Below, piece after piece: positions 18,655 through 30,503 of a stretch of DNA of 35,928 bases. Made by a program: the position numbers and the translations under genes. Numbering within the stretch: the stretch's first letter is position 1; each line of letters begins with the position of its first letter. The DNA comes from Rhodospirillaceae bacterium (GTDB lineage Bacteria; Pseudomonadota; Alphaproteobacteria; Puniceispirillales; Puniceispirillaceae): NCBI GenBank assembly GCA_011522725.1, contig WTIL01000036.1, positions 1 through 35,928 of the forward strand, in the 5' to 3' direction. The notes under the pieces were generated by a model. The model was not told where the DNA came from. It worked only from the letters and a program-made list of their open reading frames with translations, and made no database searches.

Positions 18655-19422
18655 ATGTCGAATTCCAGCGCCGTGTCTGTCGGTCGTATCCTGATCAGCA
18701 ATGACGACGGCCTTGATGCCATCGGCATCGCCATTCTCGAAGAGATCGCAGCAAAGTTTTCCGACGATGTCTGGGTCATCGCACCGACCGGCAACAGGTC
18801 GGGAATGTCACGCGCCATCACACTCCACAATGATGTCATTATCGAGCCGCGCGGCAATAACCGGTTCGCCTGTTCGGGGACGCCGAGCGACTGTGTCATC
18901 ATGGGCATGGCCAAGGTGCTGGACCGCAAGCCCGACCTTGTGCTTTCGGGTATAAATGCCGGAATGAACGTCGCGGATGATGTGCTCTATTCCGGCACCA
19001 TCGCCGCGGCGATGGAAGCCTCGCTGATGGGAGTGCCTGCGATTGCGCTGTCCCAGCGGAACGGGCGCACCTCGCGTGACGACTTTGCCGCCGCCGCCGA
19101 ACATGGCGAACGGGTTATCAGCCACATTCTCGGGATCGGTGTCGCCCCGCGCACCATCATGAATGTGAATTTTCCGCCCGTGGCGCCAGAGGATGTGCGC
19201 GGGATCATGCCGGCAACGCTCGACCAGCATAAATTCGGCGATCAGGTGATCGACGGCGAGACTCCGGGAAGCTACCGGCTCGGCCCGATGCTGGCCCATG
19301 ACAAGACAATTCCGGGAAGCGATCGCGCCGTAATGGATGAAGGCTGGATATCGCTTACCTCTTTGGGTATGGATATCACCGCCGAACCGGTTCAGGCCGA
19401 GCTCGAGAGCGTGACTTTCTAG
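18655..19422 (+). CDS. surE: 5'/3'-nucleotidase SurE
   Basis: A 255-residue metal-dependent survival nucleotidase that dephosphorylates nucleoside monophosphates and possibly short polyphosphate. The metal site ILISNDDG (Asp17, Asp18), the SGTPSDC block and SGINAGMNVADDVLYSGTIAAA are intact. A GGAG (18644-18647) lies 7 bases before the ATG, deciding the start over the adjacent TTG. Paired with pcm 61 bases downstream, the classic surE-pcm stationary-phase set. Confidence 0.95.
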   Translation: MSNSSAVSVGRILISNDDGLDAIGIAILEEIAAKFSDDVWVIAPTGNRSGMSRAITLHNDVIIEPRGNNRFACSGTPSDCVIMGMAKVLDRKPDLVLSGINAGMNVADDVLYSGTIAAAMEASLMGVPAIALSQRNGRTSRDDFAAAAEHGERVISHILGIGVAPRTIMNVNFPPVAPEDVRGIMPATLDQHKFGDQVIDGETPGSYRLGPMLAHDKTIPGSDRAVMDEGWISLTSLGMDITAEPVQAELESVTF

Positions 19423-19483
19423 ACGCGTGACAGAGCAGGGCCCGGTTCGTGCGGCTTGCGTCATTTGATGCCCCGGCGGGACC

Positions 19484-20110
19484 ATGCAGGACTTTCAACA
19501 TGAGAAAGCGCGTCTGATCATGACGCTTCGCGGCATGGGCGTGGTCGAGGCCGACGTCCTGTCCGCCATGGAACGCGTGCCGCGCGAGCTGTTTGTGCCG
19601 ACGGCGCTGAGCCAGCATGCCTATGAGAATGCCTCGCTGCCGATCGCGCTCGAACAGACGATCAGCCAGCCCTATATCGTGGCCCGCATGACGGCCGCTC
19701 TGGAACTGACCGGGCGTGAACGCGTTCTGGAAATCGGCACGGGTAGCGGCTATCAGGCAGCCATCCTGTCTTTCCTGTGCCGGCGCGTATACAGCATTGA
19801 GCGGTTGCGCCCGCTTCTGGTCGAGGCGGAGAACCGGTTCAGGAAGTTGCGAATCACAAATGTGACTTCAAAATTTGGTGATGGCGCGAAAGGGTGGCCA
19901 GAAGGCGCGCCCTTCGACCGGGTGATCCTGACCTGTGCGCCGCCCGAGATCCCGGCAACACTGTTGAATCAGCTCAAGACTGGCGGCATCATGGTGGCAC
20001 CGGAAGGGCGCGACCGCGAACAGTCGCTGGTCGTCATCCGCCGGACGGAGGAGGGGTTTGAACGGCGGGAGCTGCTGCCGGTCAGATTCGTCCCTCTTGT
20101 TGAAGGCTAA
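19484..20110 (+). CDS. pcm: Protein-L-isoaspartate O-methyltransferase
   Basis: A 208-residue repair methyltransferase that methylates isoaspartyl residues in aged proteins. It has the full active-site motif TISQPYIVARM with Ser61, and the SAM loop VLEIGTGSGYQAA (81-93), followed by VYSIERL. It is the canonical copy; the paralog at 95-760 lacks the serine. It follows surE and is followed after 4 bases by the LysM lipoprotein gene. Confidence 0.95.
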   Translation: MQDFQHEKARLIMTLRGMGVVEADVLSAMERVPRELFVPTALSQHAYENASLPIALEQTISQPYIVARMTAALELTGRERVLEIGTGSGYQAAILSFLCRRVYSIERLRPLLVEAENRFRKLRITNVTSKFGDGAKGWPEGAPFDRVILTCAPPEIPATLLNQLKTGGIMVAPEGRDREQSLVVIRRTEEGFERRELLPVRFVPLVEG

Positions 20111-20114
20111 CCAA

Positions 20115-21080
20115 ATGACAGGAATGCAGATGGCACCGACACGCGCTCACTTCCTTCAGCCACTGCTGGTTCTGGCGTTGCTGTCGCCACTGATGCTCGG
20201 CGGGTGCAGTGTTCCGAACCTGTCAATGACACGCGACACGCCTGCGCCGCTGATCGTCGCGCCGTTGCGCCAACCGGTCGAGGCTGTGCCACCGGACGGC
20301 ATGGTGACGGTGCGCGAGGGTGATACCATCTACGCGCTTGCGGCGAGATACGGCGTGCCGCCGACATCCATCGTGACGGACAACCAGATCGGCCCGCCCT
20401 ACAGCGTCTTTGCCGGGCAGCAGTTGCGGATCACCCCGCAGCGCACCCATGTGGTCGGTCCGGAAGACACCATTTACTCAATCTCGCAGCGTTACGCGGT
20501 CAGCCAGTATCAGCTGGCCGAGGCAAACGGTCTTGAGGTGCCATTCGAGCTGATTGTCGGGCAGCGGCTGATTCTGCCCGCCAGCCTGGACTTCTCGGTC
20601 CTTGATGCCGCGCCGGACGCCACTTCGACGGCCGCGGCTACGATACCAAAGGTGGTCCAGAAGCCGGCCAACGCCCCGCGAAAGCGGTTCGTCGCCCCAT
20701 CCGGTTCAGGCGCGTTTCGCTGGCCGGTCGAGGGTGAAATCATCACCGAATTCGGCCCTGCGGCGCGCGGTGTCCATAATGACGGCGTCAATATTGCCGC
20801 GAATGAGGGGGCGCCGGTGCGCGCCTCTGCCCGCGGCACAGTTGCTTTTGTCGGCCGAGAAATCAAGTCATTCGGCACGCTTGTCCTTGTGAAGCATGAA
20901 GGCGGGATCATCACCGCCTATGCCCATCTCGGTGACGTAATGGTGCGGGAAGGCGACGTCATCGACGCCGGCCAGCAGATTGCCACCGTCGGGCTGACCG
21001 GCAAGGTGGATACACCGCAGCTTCATTTCGAGATCCGCAAGTCGCGCGAGCCGGTTGACCCGCGCTCGCTCATTGCCTGA
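20115..21080 (+). CDS. LysM/M23 (LytM-type) lipoprotein, NlpD/LppB-like
   Basis: A 321-residue lipoprotein. A signal peptide with lipobox LMLGGC (lipidated Cys31) is followed by two LysM peptidoglycan-binding domains (about 63-106 and 111-154), a linker, and a C-terminal LytM domain (about 201-315). In active LytM enzymes zinc is held by HxxxD and the second His of HxH; here the first pair reads Asn222 and Asn226 (NDGVN), and HLH reads QLH (302-304). His271 of YAHL and His304 remain. It is thus probably a non-catalytic activator of cell-wall amidases during division, as known for E. coli NlpD. ATG 20130 with AGGA upstream is an alternative start. Position after surE-pcm matches nlpD in many proteobacteria. 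Confidence 0.9.
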   Translation: MTGMQMAPTRAHFLQPLLVLALLSPLMLGGCSVPNLSMTRDTPAPLIVAPLRQPVEAVPPDGMVTVREGDTIYALAARYGVPPTSIVTDNQIGPPYSVFAGQQLRITPQRTHVVGPEDTIYSISQRYAVSQYQLAEANGLEVPFELIVGQRLILPASLDFSVLDAAPDATSTAAATIPKVVQKPANAPRKRFVAPSGSGAFRWPVEGEIITEFGPAARGVHNDGVNIAANEGAPVRASARGTVAFVGREIKSFGTLVLVKHEGGIITAYAHLGDVMVREGDVIDAGQQIATVGLTGKVDTPQLHFEIRKSREPVDPRSLIA

Positions 21081-21106
21081 TCGAAAACCGCCGATCGAAA
21101 ACCGCC
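21079..21106. repeat. Perfect 14-base tandem duplication
   Basis: GATCGAAAACCGCC occurs twice head to tail (21079-21092, 21093-21106) in the 34-base gap between two convergent genes. The first copy begins within the upstream stop codon. It looks like a small local duplication. Confidence 0.7.
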
Positions 21107-21114
21107 AATGCGCG

Positions 21115-21990
21115 TTACTTGGCCTTGGTGATGTCGGTCTCGGTGCGTGCCGCGAGATCGATGATGAACTGCCAGGCGACACGGCCGGACCGCGACCCGC
21201 GTTCCATCGACCATGCAAGCGCCTCGCGGCGCACATCCGCCTCGTCCGCATTGATTCCGAAATGTGACACATAGCCTTCGATGATTTCGAAGAAGGTGTC
21301 CTGGTCAATCGAGTGAAACCCGACCCAAAGGCCGAACCTGTCCGACAGGGATACGCTTTCCTCGACACTTTCAGACGGGTTGATCGCCGTTGACCGCTCG
21401 TTCTCGATCATCTGCCGCGGCATCAGGTGGCGCCGGTTCGAGGTTGCGTAGAAGATTACATTGTCCGGCCGGCCCTCGACGCCGCCGTCGAGCGCCGCCT
21501 TCAGAGATTTGTAGCTGCTGTCGCCCTGATCGAAGGTCAGATCGTCCGTATAGACGATGAAGCGGCGATCGATGCGGGCCAGATAGGCCATCAGGAAGGG
21601 CAGGTCGTCGATATCCTCGCGGTGGATTTCGACAAGCGCGCAATCCATGCCCCGTTCGGTAACGGTGCCGTGCACAGCCTTGACCAGCGACGATTTTCCG
21701 GTCCCGCGAGCGCCCCATAACAAGGCATTGTTCGCAGGCAAACCGCGAACAAAGGCGATGGTGTTGGAAAGCAGCGTGTCCCGCTGGTAGTCAATGCCGC
21801 AGAGCAGCCGCAGATCGACACGGTTGACCTTGGTGACGGGTGTCAGGCGACGCCGCGCACGGTTCCACACATAGGCTGAGGCCGGCTCGAGGTCTTTCGG
21901 TGTCGGGTCGGTCGGGCTGTGCTTTTCCAGCGCATTGGCGATGCGCTCGAGATGCTCGAGAAACTTTGAATCGGTATCGGAATTTGTCAT
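21115..21990 (-). CDS. DUF815 family AAA-like ATPase
   Basis: A 291-residue P-loop protein. Walker A GARGTGKSS (93-101), a Walker-B-like strand FIVYTDDLTF (144-153) and a sensor-like YATSNRRHL are visible; a C-terminal helical lid follows. No transmembrane segment. DUF815 proteins are common in Alphaproteobacteria in this position, but their role is not established. The start has no Shine-Dalgarno sequence, and a -10-like TAGATT lies 6 bases before the ATG, so a leaderless message is possible. Convergent with the lipoprotein gene and divergent from yajC. Confidence 0.88.
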   Translation of the reverse strand: MTNSDTDSKFLEHLERIANALEKHSPTDPTPKDLEPASAYVWNRARRRLTPVTKVNRVDLRLLCGIDYQRDTLLSNTIAFVRGLPANNALLWGARGTGKSSLVKAVHGTVTERGMDCALVEIHREDIDDLPFLMAYLARIDRRFIVYTDDLTFDQGDSSYKSLKAALDGGVEGRPDNVIFYATSNRRHLMPRQMIENERSTAINPSESVEESVSLSDRFGLWVGFHSIDQDTFFEIIEGYVSHFGINADEADVRREALAWSMERGSRSGRVAWQFIIDLAARTETDITKAK

Positions 21991-21996
21991 GCCGGA

Positions 21997-22025
21997 AATC
22001 TATCAGGGTCGAACAGGCGGAACAA
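21997..22025 (-). promoter_or_regulatory. Candidate promoter of the DUF815 gene, possibly leaderless
   Basis: On the minus strand TTGTTC (22020-22025) and TAGATT (21997-22002) are 17 bases apart. The expected start coincides with the A of the ATG at 21990. Seen in sequence; the leaderless interpretation is inference. Confidence 0.35.
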
Positions 22026-22092
22026 CAATCAAGAACCGCCTTTGAAACTCTGACCCGGCATGAGGAAAGACACATATTCCAAGGGATGTTTA

Positions 22093-22121
22093 TTGCCCAT
22101 CTGCATCAGGGTGTTTATGGT
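22093..22121 (+). promoter_or_regulatory. Candidate promoter for yajC-secD-secF
   Basis: TTGCCC (22093-22098), 17 bases, TATGGT (22116-22121). The start would be near 22128, with a leader of about 34 bases. Both hexamers match the consensus only partly. Confidence 0.35.
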
Positions 22122-22161
22122 GCAGGCAGCCTGAAAACCCCGTATGTGGAGTTAAGACAAC

Positions 22162-22494
22162 ATGCTGATTACACCTGCGTTTGCACAGTCCGGCGGCTTC
22201 GCCGAAGGCGGCCTCGGCCTCATGCCGATCATCCTTGTGATGATCATCTTCTATTTCCTGCTGATCCGGCCGCAGCAAAAGCGCGCCAAGCAGCACAAGG
22301 CAATGATCGCGGCGGTGGGCCGTGGCGACAAGATCATCACCAATGGCGGTCTTACCGGCACCATCGTGCGGGCCGTCGAGGACAGCGAGACTGTCGAGGT
22401 GGAGATCGCCAAGGACGTGAAGGTGAATGTCGTGCGCGCCATGATCGCCGACGTCCGCGGCAAGACCGAGCCGCAGGCCGACGCCAAGAAATGA
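22162..22494 (+). CDS. yajC: Preprotein translocase subunit YajC
   Basis: A 110-residue bitopic membrane protein, part of the SecDF-YajC accessory complex. One transmembrane helix (about residues 20-36, MPIILVMIIFYFLLIRP) is followed by the family motif QQKRAKQHK and a small beta domain containing GDKIITNGGLTGTI. First gene of the yajC-secD-secF cluster. Confidence 0.95.
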   Translation: MLITPAFAQSGGFAEGGLGLMPIILVMIIFYFLLIRPQQKRAKQHKAMIAAVGRGDKIITNGGLTGTIVRAVEDSETVEVEIAKDVKVNVVRAMIADVRGKTEPQADAKK

Positions 22495-22550
22495 TCCGGC
22501 GTGCCGGCACATTCCGGCATTCCGTTCCCATCTGAGGAAAGCATCCGACC

Positions 22551-24107
22551 ATGCTGCAGTTCGAAGCCTGGAAAAAGACCCTTGTCATTCTGGTGGCGGC
22601 GCTTGGCATCATCTATGCCGCGCCCAACCTGCTGCCCGTTGAGCGGGAAGGGGGCGGTATCCTGCCCGGCCAGAAGATCAATCTCGGCCTCGACCTTCAG
22701 GGCGGCTCGCACCTGCTTCTCCGTGTCGATATGGACGCTGTCGTCGAGGAACGGCTCGAGAGCGTTGCCGAAACCATCCGGCAGGAGTTTCGCGGCAGGA
22801 AGATCAGGTTCAGCGGGCTGGATGTCCGTAACGCTCAGGTCCGCGTCAGGCTGCGCGATACAGGTGATAAAGCCGAGGCGCGCACCGTATTCGAGGAGTT
22901 CAGCCGTTTTGTCGATATTGTCGACGAGAGCGGCGAGTTCCGCATCGAATATAACGAGCCCGGCCTTGCGGCACTCCAGACATCGACCCTTGAGCAGTCG
23001 ATCGAGATCATCCGCCGACGGATCGACCCCGACGGCACCAAGGAGCCTGTCATCCAGCGTCAGGGCGCGGACCGCATCCTTGTCCAGCTTCCCGGCGTTG
23101 ATGACCCGGAAGAGATCAAGCGGCTTCTCGGCCGCACCGCAAAGCTGACGTTCCAGCTTGTCGACACTTCGATCACCGGGGTTGAGGCAAAGACACGCGG
23201 CCGGGTGCCGCCCGGCACCGTCCTGCTGCCGAGTGACAGCGATGACGGCGAGTATTTCGTCGTCGAAAAGCGGGTTATGGTCAGCGGTGAGCTGCTGGAA
23301 ACCGCGCAGGCGAGTTTCGACCAGAACAACCAGCCGGCGGTGAGTTTCACCCTGAACGCCGAAGGGGCGAAGAAATTCGGCCGGGTGACAGGCGCCAATA
23401 TCGGCCGGCCGTTCGCCATCGTGCTTGATGGCAAGGTCGTTTCGGCGCCCACCATTCAGTCGCAGATTTTCGGCAATGGCCAGATCACCGGCAGCTTTAC
23501 TGTTGCCGAGACGAACGAGCTGTCGCTGATCCTGCGCGCCGGAGCGCTTCCCGCGCCGCTGATCGTGATGGAGGAAAGATCCATTGGCCCTGGCCTGGGT
23601 GCCGACTCGGTTGCGGCCGGCCAGGTGGCCGCGATTGTCGGGCTGGTGCTCGTGATCATCTACATGATCCTCAGCTATGGCTTCTTTGGCGTTCTTGCCA
23701 ATATCGCGCTTGCCGTGAACATCACGCTGATCCTTGGCACACTGTCCTTTATTCAGGCGACGCTCACGCTTCCGGGCATCGCCGGCATTGTGCTGACCAT
23801 GGGCATGGCGGTTGATGCCAATGTCCTGGTGTTTGAGCGGATCCGCGAAGAGCTGCGACGTGGCCGGAATGTCATGGCGGCTATAGAGGGCGGCTACCAG
23901 CGTGCGATCTCGACCATTATCGACTCGAATCTGACCACCCTGTTCGCGGCTTTGTTCCTGTACGGCTTTGGTTCCGGACCGATCCGCGGATTTGCAGTCA
24001 CTCTCGCCATCGGCATCATTACCTCACTTTTCACCGCCGTGATGGTGACCCGGATGCTGATCATCATCTGGCTCGAGCGGAAACGTCCGCGCGAGCTGGT
24101 TCTCTAG
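22551..24107 (+). CDS. secD: Protein translocase subunit SecD
   Basis: A 518-residue RND-superfamily membrane protein that uses the proton motive force to pull secreted proteins out of SecYEG. It has transmembrane helix 1 (about 9-27), the motif INLGLDLQGGSHLLL (43-57), a large periplasmic P1 domain, and five clustered transmembrane helices at the C-terminus (about 365-510), including GMAVDANVLVFERIREEL with the conserved Asp of the proton path. secF follows after 10 bases. Confidence 0.96.
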   Translation: MLQFEAWKKTLVILVAALGIIYAAPNLLPVEREGGGILPGQKINLGLDLQGGSHLLLRVDMDAVVEERLESVAETIRQEFRGRKIRFSGLDVRNAQVRVRLRDTGDKAEARTVFEEFSRFVDIVDESGEFRIEYNEPGLAALQTSTLEQSIEIIRRRIDPDGTKEPVIQRQGADRILVQLPGVDDPEEIKRLLGRTAKLTFQLVDTSITGVEAKTRGRVPPGTVLLPSDSDDGEYFVVEKRVMVSGELLETAQASFDQNNQPAVSFTLNAEGAKKFGRVTGANIGRPFAIVLDGKVVSAPTIQSQIFGNGQITGSFTVAETNELSLILRAGALPAPLIVMEERSIGPGLGADSVAAGQVAAIVGLVLVIIYMILSYGFFGVLANIALAVNITLILGTLSFIQATLTLPGIAGIVLTMGMAVDANVLVFERIREELRRGRNVMAAIEGGYQRAISTIIDSNLTTLFAALFLYGFGSGPIRGFAVTLAIGIITSLFTAVMVTRMLIIIWLERKRPRELVL

Positions 24108-24117
24108 GAGTGGGTCC

Positions 24118-25053
24118 ATGCGGCTGAAACTCGTACCAAGCGAAACAAAGATCGATTTCCTGAAGCTGCGCCTGTCTGCGCTCGGTTTCTCGGGCCTTCT
24201 GGTGGCGGCGTCGATCGCGATGTTCACCATTATCGGCCTGAACCTGGGTATCGATTTCCGGGGCGGCATCCTGATCGAGGCGCGCAATACCGAAGGGCCG
24301 GCCGAAATCGGCGGGCTGCGCTCGGACCTTGATGACCTCGGCCTCGGTGACATCAGCCTCCAGAGCTTTGGCAGCGAGACCGACATCCTTGTCCGCGTTC
24401 AGCGGCAGGATGGTGACGAAAAGGCGCAGATCGCCGCCATCGAGCTGATCACAAAGACGCTAGGCGCCGATTACGATGTGCGCCGGACCGAATTTGTCGG
24501 CCCGACCGTCGGCGCGGAGCTGGCAGAGAAGGGCATCCTTGCCGTGATCTGTTCGCTTGCCGCGATCATGGTCTATATCTGGTTCCGCTTTGAATGGCAG
24601 TTTTCGATAGCCGCCATTCTGGCGCTGGCGCATGACGTTCTCACGACCATCGGCCTGTTTGCCCTGACCAGTTTCGAGTTCAACCTGGCAACCGTTGCCG
24701 CGATCCTGACGATTGCCGGATATTCGATCAATGACACGGTGGTCGTGTTCGACCGCGTGAGGGAAAACCTGCGCCGCTACAAATCCTACGAACAGCCGGC
24801 GATTCTCAACATGTCGCTGAACGAGACGCTGTCCCGCACGGTGATGACCTCGGTGACCACCATGCTGGCACTTCTTGCCATCGTTCTGTTCGGCGGCGCG
24901 GTGCTTCGTGATTTCGCGCTGGCAATGATGTGGGGCGTGCTGATCGGAACCTATTCCTCGATTTTCGTCGCTGTCGGCATGCTGGCCTTCTTCGATCTGA
25001 AGAAGAACCTCGACGAGGACGAGGACCCCGGCGTCATGCGCGAGGAGGGCTGA
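24118..25053 (+). CDS. secF: Protein translocase subunit SecF
   Basis: A 311-residue partner of SecD with six transmembrane helices. The motif LGIDFRGG (43-50) and the block GYSINDTVVVFDRVRENLR are intact. AGGAG overlapping the secD stop lies 7 bases before the ATG. The NDUFAF3-like gene follows after 7 bases. Confidence 0.96.
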   Translation: MRLKLVPSETKIDFLKLRLSALGFSGLLVAASIAMFTIIGLNLGIDFRGGILIEARNTEGPAEIGGLRSDLDDLGLGDISLQSFGSETDILVRVQRQDGDEKAQIAAIELITKTLGADYDVRRTEFVGPTVGAELAEKGILAVICSLAAIMVYIWFRFEWQFSIAAILALAHDVLTTIGLFALTSFEFNLATVAAILTIAGYSINDTVVVFDRVRENLRRYKSYEQPAILNMSLNETLSRTVMTSVTTMLALLAIVLFGGAVLRDFALAMMWGVLIGTYSSIFVAVGMLAFFDLKKNLDEDEDPGVMREEG

Positions 25054-25060
25054 GCCCGGC

Positions 25061-25444
25061 ATGGTCGAGGTCAAGACCTTCGGCGACGGCAGTGATCTGC
25101 AGCTGATCCATGGCTATGGTGACGGCGGTTTCCGCGTATCGCAGGAGCGGTATGCGGGCGATCTGTTCCTGTTGCCGCGCCAGGCAACATCCTGGAACCC
25201 TCCGGCGCATATTGACGAGCTTGGCGCCAGCGATCTGCTTCCCCTGATGGGCGATGTGCCGCCGCCCCTGCTGATCCTCGGTGCCGGCGAGGCGCCCATG
25301 CACCCGTTTTTCGAGCTTGGAAACGCGCTCCGCGGGCACGGGGTTGCCTTTGAGGTTCTGTCCACGGCGGCTGCCTGCCGGACATGGAACGTGCTGATGA
25401 GCGAAGGGCGTTCCGCTGCCGCCGCGCTTGTCGCCCTGCCATGA
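25061..25444 (+). CDS. Mth938-like domain protein (DUF498, NDUFAF3 homolog)
   Basis: A 127-residue single-domain protein of the Mth938/NDUFAF3 family: the LLILGAGEAPM segment (about 70-80) and the following helix-strand FELGNALRGHGVAFEVLSTAAACRTWNVL are typical. The mitochondrial homolog NDUFAF3 helps assemble respiratory complex I; the bacterial role is presumed similar but is inference here. It is in the secDF operon and overlaps the next gene's start in an ATGA. Confidence 0.9.
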   Translation: MVEVKTFGDGSDLQLIHGYGDGGFRVSQERYAGDLFLLPRQATSWNPPAHIDELGASDLLPLMGDVPPPLLILGAGEAPMHPFFELGNALRGHGVAFEVLSTAAACRTWNVLMSEGRSAAAALVALP

Positions 25445-26061
25445 GCGGCGGCTGGCAGGCGCTGCGCGAGACCGACCGGGATCTTGCGCTTGCGCTGCTG
25501 TTCGCGCCCGCCGCCTCCCGTGACCTGATTGCCGACAGGCTGAGCCTTGCCATCGAGGCGGAAACCGCGATGAAACTCGCCTCCGAGCCGATGCTGGCGG
25601 CCATTCGGCTGCAATGGTGGGTCGAGGCCATACAGAACGTATCTGGAGAATCAGTGCCGTTGATGGAGCGGTTGCTGGGTCATCTGGATCGAGGCTCGCT
25701 CGCATCAGCCGATCTTGTCGCCCAGATGGAACTCTGGCAGGACCGGCTGTCCATATCGCCTGAAGATTCCCCGAATGCGATAGGCGACTGCTGGGCAGAT
25801 TGTTTCGGTGCGCTTCTGCCACCACAGGAACAGGCGGCCCGCCAGGTCGGACGGGCGCTTGTCGATCCTGACGCGCGTATCGGAGACGAGGCGCTTGGCC
25901 TTCTCGCAACGGCGGAGGGACGGTGGCTATGGATGATCGGGATGCTGGTCCGCCATCGCCGCGCCACCGGAGGGTCACATGATGACCCGCTCATGGCCTG
26001 GCGCATGGTTGGCTGGCGCTTTGGCTTCAGGCGGCCTTCGTCACCGACGACCAGCCGCTGA
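25441..26061 (+). CDS. Squalene/phytoene synthase-fold protein (NDUFAF6-like)
   Basis: A 206-residue all-helical protein. The [14 protein letters not shown] segment (residues 51-64) is the signature of the NDUFAF6-like branch of the trans-isoprenyl synthase fold. The paired aspartate-rich motifs of true squalene or phytoene synthases are not recognisable at their usual places, arguing against terpenoid synthesis. It is shorter than typical synthases (about 270-300). It is translationally coupled to the NDUFAF3-like gene, which supports a joint role, perhaps in complex I assembly. Its last 35 bases overlap the end of trmFO on the other strand, and its final residues ([10 protein letters not shown]) are poorly conserved-looking. 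Confidence 0.78.
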   Translation: MSGGWQALRETDRDLALALLFAPAASRDLIADRLSLAIEAETAMKLASEPMLAAIRLQWWVEAIQNVSGESVPLMERLLGHLDRGSLASADLVAQMELWQDRLSISPEDSPNAIGDCWADCFGALLPPQEQAARQVGRALVDPDARIGDEALGLLATAEGRWLWMIGMLVRHRRATGGSHDDPLMAWRMVGWRFGFRRPSSPTTSR

Positions 26062-27411
26062 AAGATGCCAGCGCACGGCTGGCATAGGCAGCCTTGCGTT
26101 CGCGTCCCCGCAATTTGCGCTTCTTGCCGTTTGGCGTCACCACCAGTTCGATCGGCGGAAACAGGCCGAAATTCACATTCATCGGCTGGAATGTGTCGGC
26201 ATCGGCGCCGCCGGTGATGTGCGCCAGCAAAGCGCCATGCGCGGTATCGACAGGCGGCGGTGCCCATTCTGTGCCGGTCGCCTGCGAGGCGGCCATGATC
26301 CCGGTCATCAGGCCGATGGCGGCAGATTCGATATAACCTTCGACGCCAGTGATCTGGCCGGCAAACCGCAGGGACGGGCGCGCCTTCATCCGCAGCTGCC
26401 GGTCGAGAAGCCGGGGCGAGTTGATGAAGGTGTTGCGGTGCAACCCGCCAAGCCGGGCAAACTGCGCCTCTTCAAGGCCCGGAATCGTCTGGAAGATGCG
26501 CACCTGCTCGGCATATTTCAGTTTTGTCTGGAAGCCGACCATGTTGTAGAGCGTGCCAAGCGCGTTGTCCTGGCGAAGCTGGATCACTGCGTGCGGACGG
26601 CTGCCGTCATGCGCATTCGTCAGTCCCACCGGCTTCATCGGCCCGAAGCGAAGCGTCTCGTGCCCGCGCGAGGCCATGATCTCGATCGGCATGCACCCTT
26701 CGAAATAGGGGGTGTTTTCCTCCCATTCGCGAAAGCTCATCTTCTCGCCGTCCAGAAGCGCCTCGATAAAACCGTCATACTGCGCCTTGTCCATCGGGCA
26801 GTTGATATAGTCCTTGCCGTCGCCGCCATCCGTGGATTTGTCGTAGCGTGACTGGAACCAGGCCCGATCCATGTCGATGCTGTCGAAATGGACAATCGGC
26901 GCAATGGCGTCGAAAAAGGCAAGGTCGTCCTCGCCGCCGACATCCCGCACCATTTGCGCCAGCGCCGGCGAGGTGAGGGGGCCGGTCGCGACAATCACAT
27001 TCGACCAGTCTTCGGGGATCTCGGTGACCTCCTCGCGCTCCAGCGTGACCATCGGATGGTCCGACAGGATTTGCTGCACGCGTTGCGAGAACCCGTCACG
27101 GTCGACGGCCAGCGCACCGCCGGCGGGCACCTTGTGCTGGTCGGCAGCGGCCATGATGACCGATCCCATCATCCGCATTTCTTCATGCAGAACGCCGACG
27201 GCGTTGGATTCGGCATCGTCAGACCGGAAGCTGTTCGAACAGACGAGTTCCGCCAGCCCTTCGGTCTGGTGGGCGTCGGTCATGCGCACCGGGCGCATCT
27301 CGTGCAGGATCACCGGCACGCCGCGCTGGGCGATCTGGAAGGCAGCCTCGCTTCCGGCAAGTCCGCCGCCGATCACATGAACGGCGTTGTCTGGCGTTGC
27401 TGTCTTTGTCA

Positions 27412-27412
<1 letters not shown>
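26027..27412 (-). CDS. trmFO: tRNA uridine(54) C5-methyltransferase, folate/FAD dependent
   Basis: A 461-residue flavoprotein that makes ribothymidine at position 54 of tRNA using methylenetetrahydrofolate. The FAD-binding motif [12 protein letters not shown] (13-24), the catalytic-region Cys58 ([10 protein letters not shown]) and Cys238 (FEGCMPIE) are present, with the long conserved GLTNAHDG...QLRQDN block. Its ATG shares one base with the uvrA stop (TGATG on the minus strand), so it is translationally coupled to uvrA. Its end overlaps the NDUFAF6-like gene. Confidence 0.96.
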
Positions 27413-30381
<2,969 letters not shown>

Positions 30382-30387
30382 CGCGCG

Positions 30388-30393
30388 AATATA
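30388..30393 (-). promoter_or_regulatory. -10-like element immediately upstream of uvrA
   Basis: TATATT on the minus strand, 6 bases before the ATG. A -35 match is poor (TGGTCG at 17 bases). If used, transcription would start at or next to the A of the ATG. Confidence 0.3.
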
Positions 30394-30473
30394 CCTGCGA
30401 CCACGAGGCGCGACCAGCCAAAAGGCGAGGACGGGACTGCGGCTTTTTCACGTTTTCGTTCACATCTTCGTGG

Positions 30474-30503
30474 TTGTCATTTGGGCATACGGACGGGTAA
30501 TCT
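30474..30503 (+). promoter_or_regulatory. Weak candidate ssb promoter
   Basis: TTGTCA (30474-30479), 18 bases, TAATCT (30498-30503). The -35 is good and the -10 poor. No LexA-type GTTC-N7-GTTC box is seen in the uvrA-ssb gap. Confidence 0.3.

Noticed and set aside
25441-26061. Carotenoid or hopanoid biosynthesis gene
   Set aside because: The substrate-binding aspartate motifs are not at their expected places, no other isoprenoid gene is adjacent, and linkage to the NDUFAF3-like gene fits another role better.
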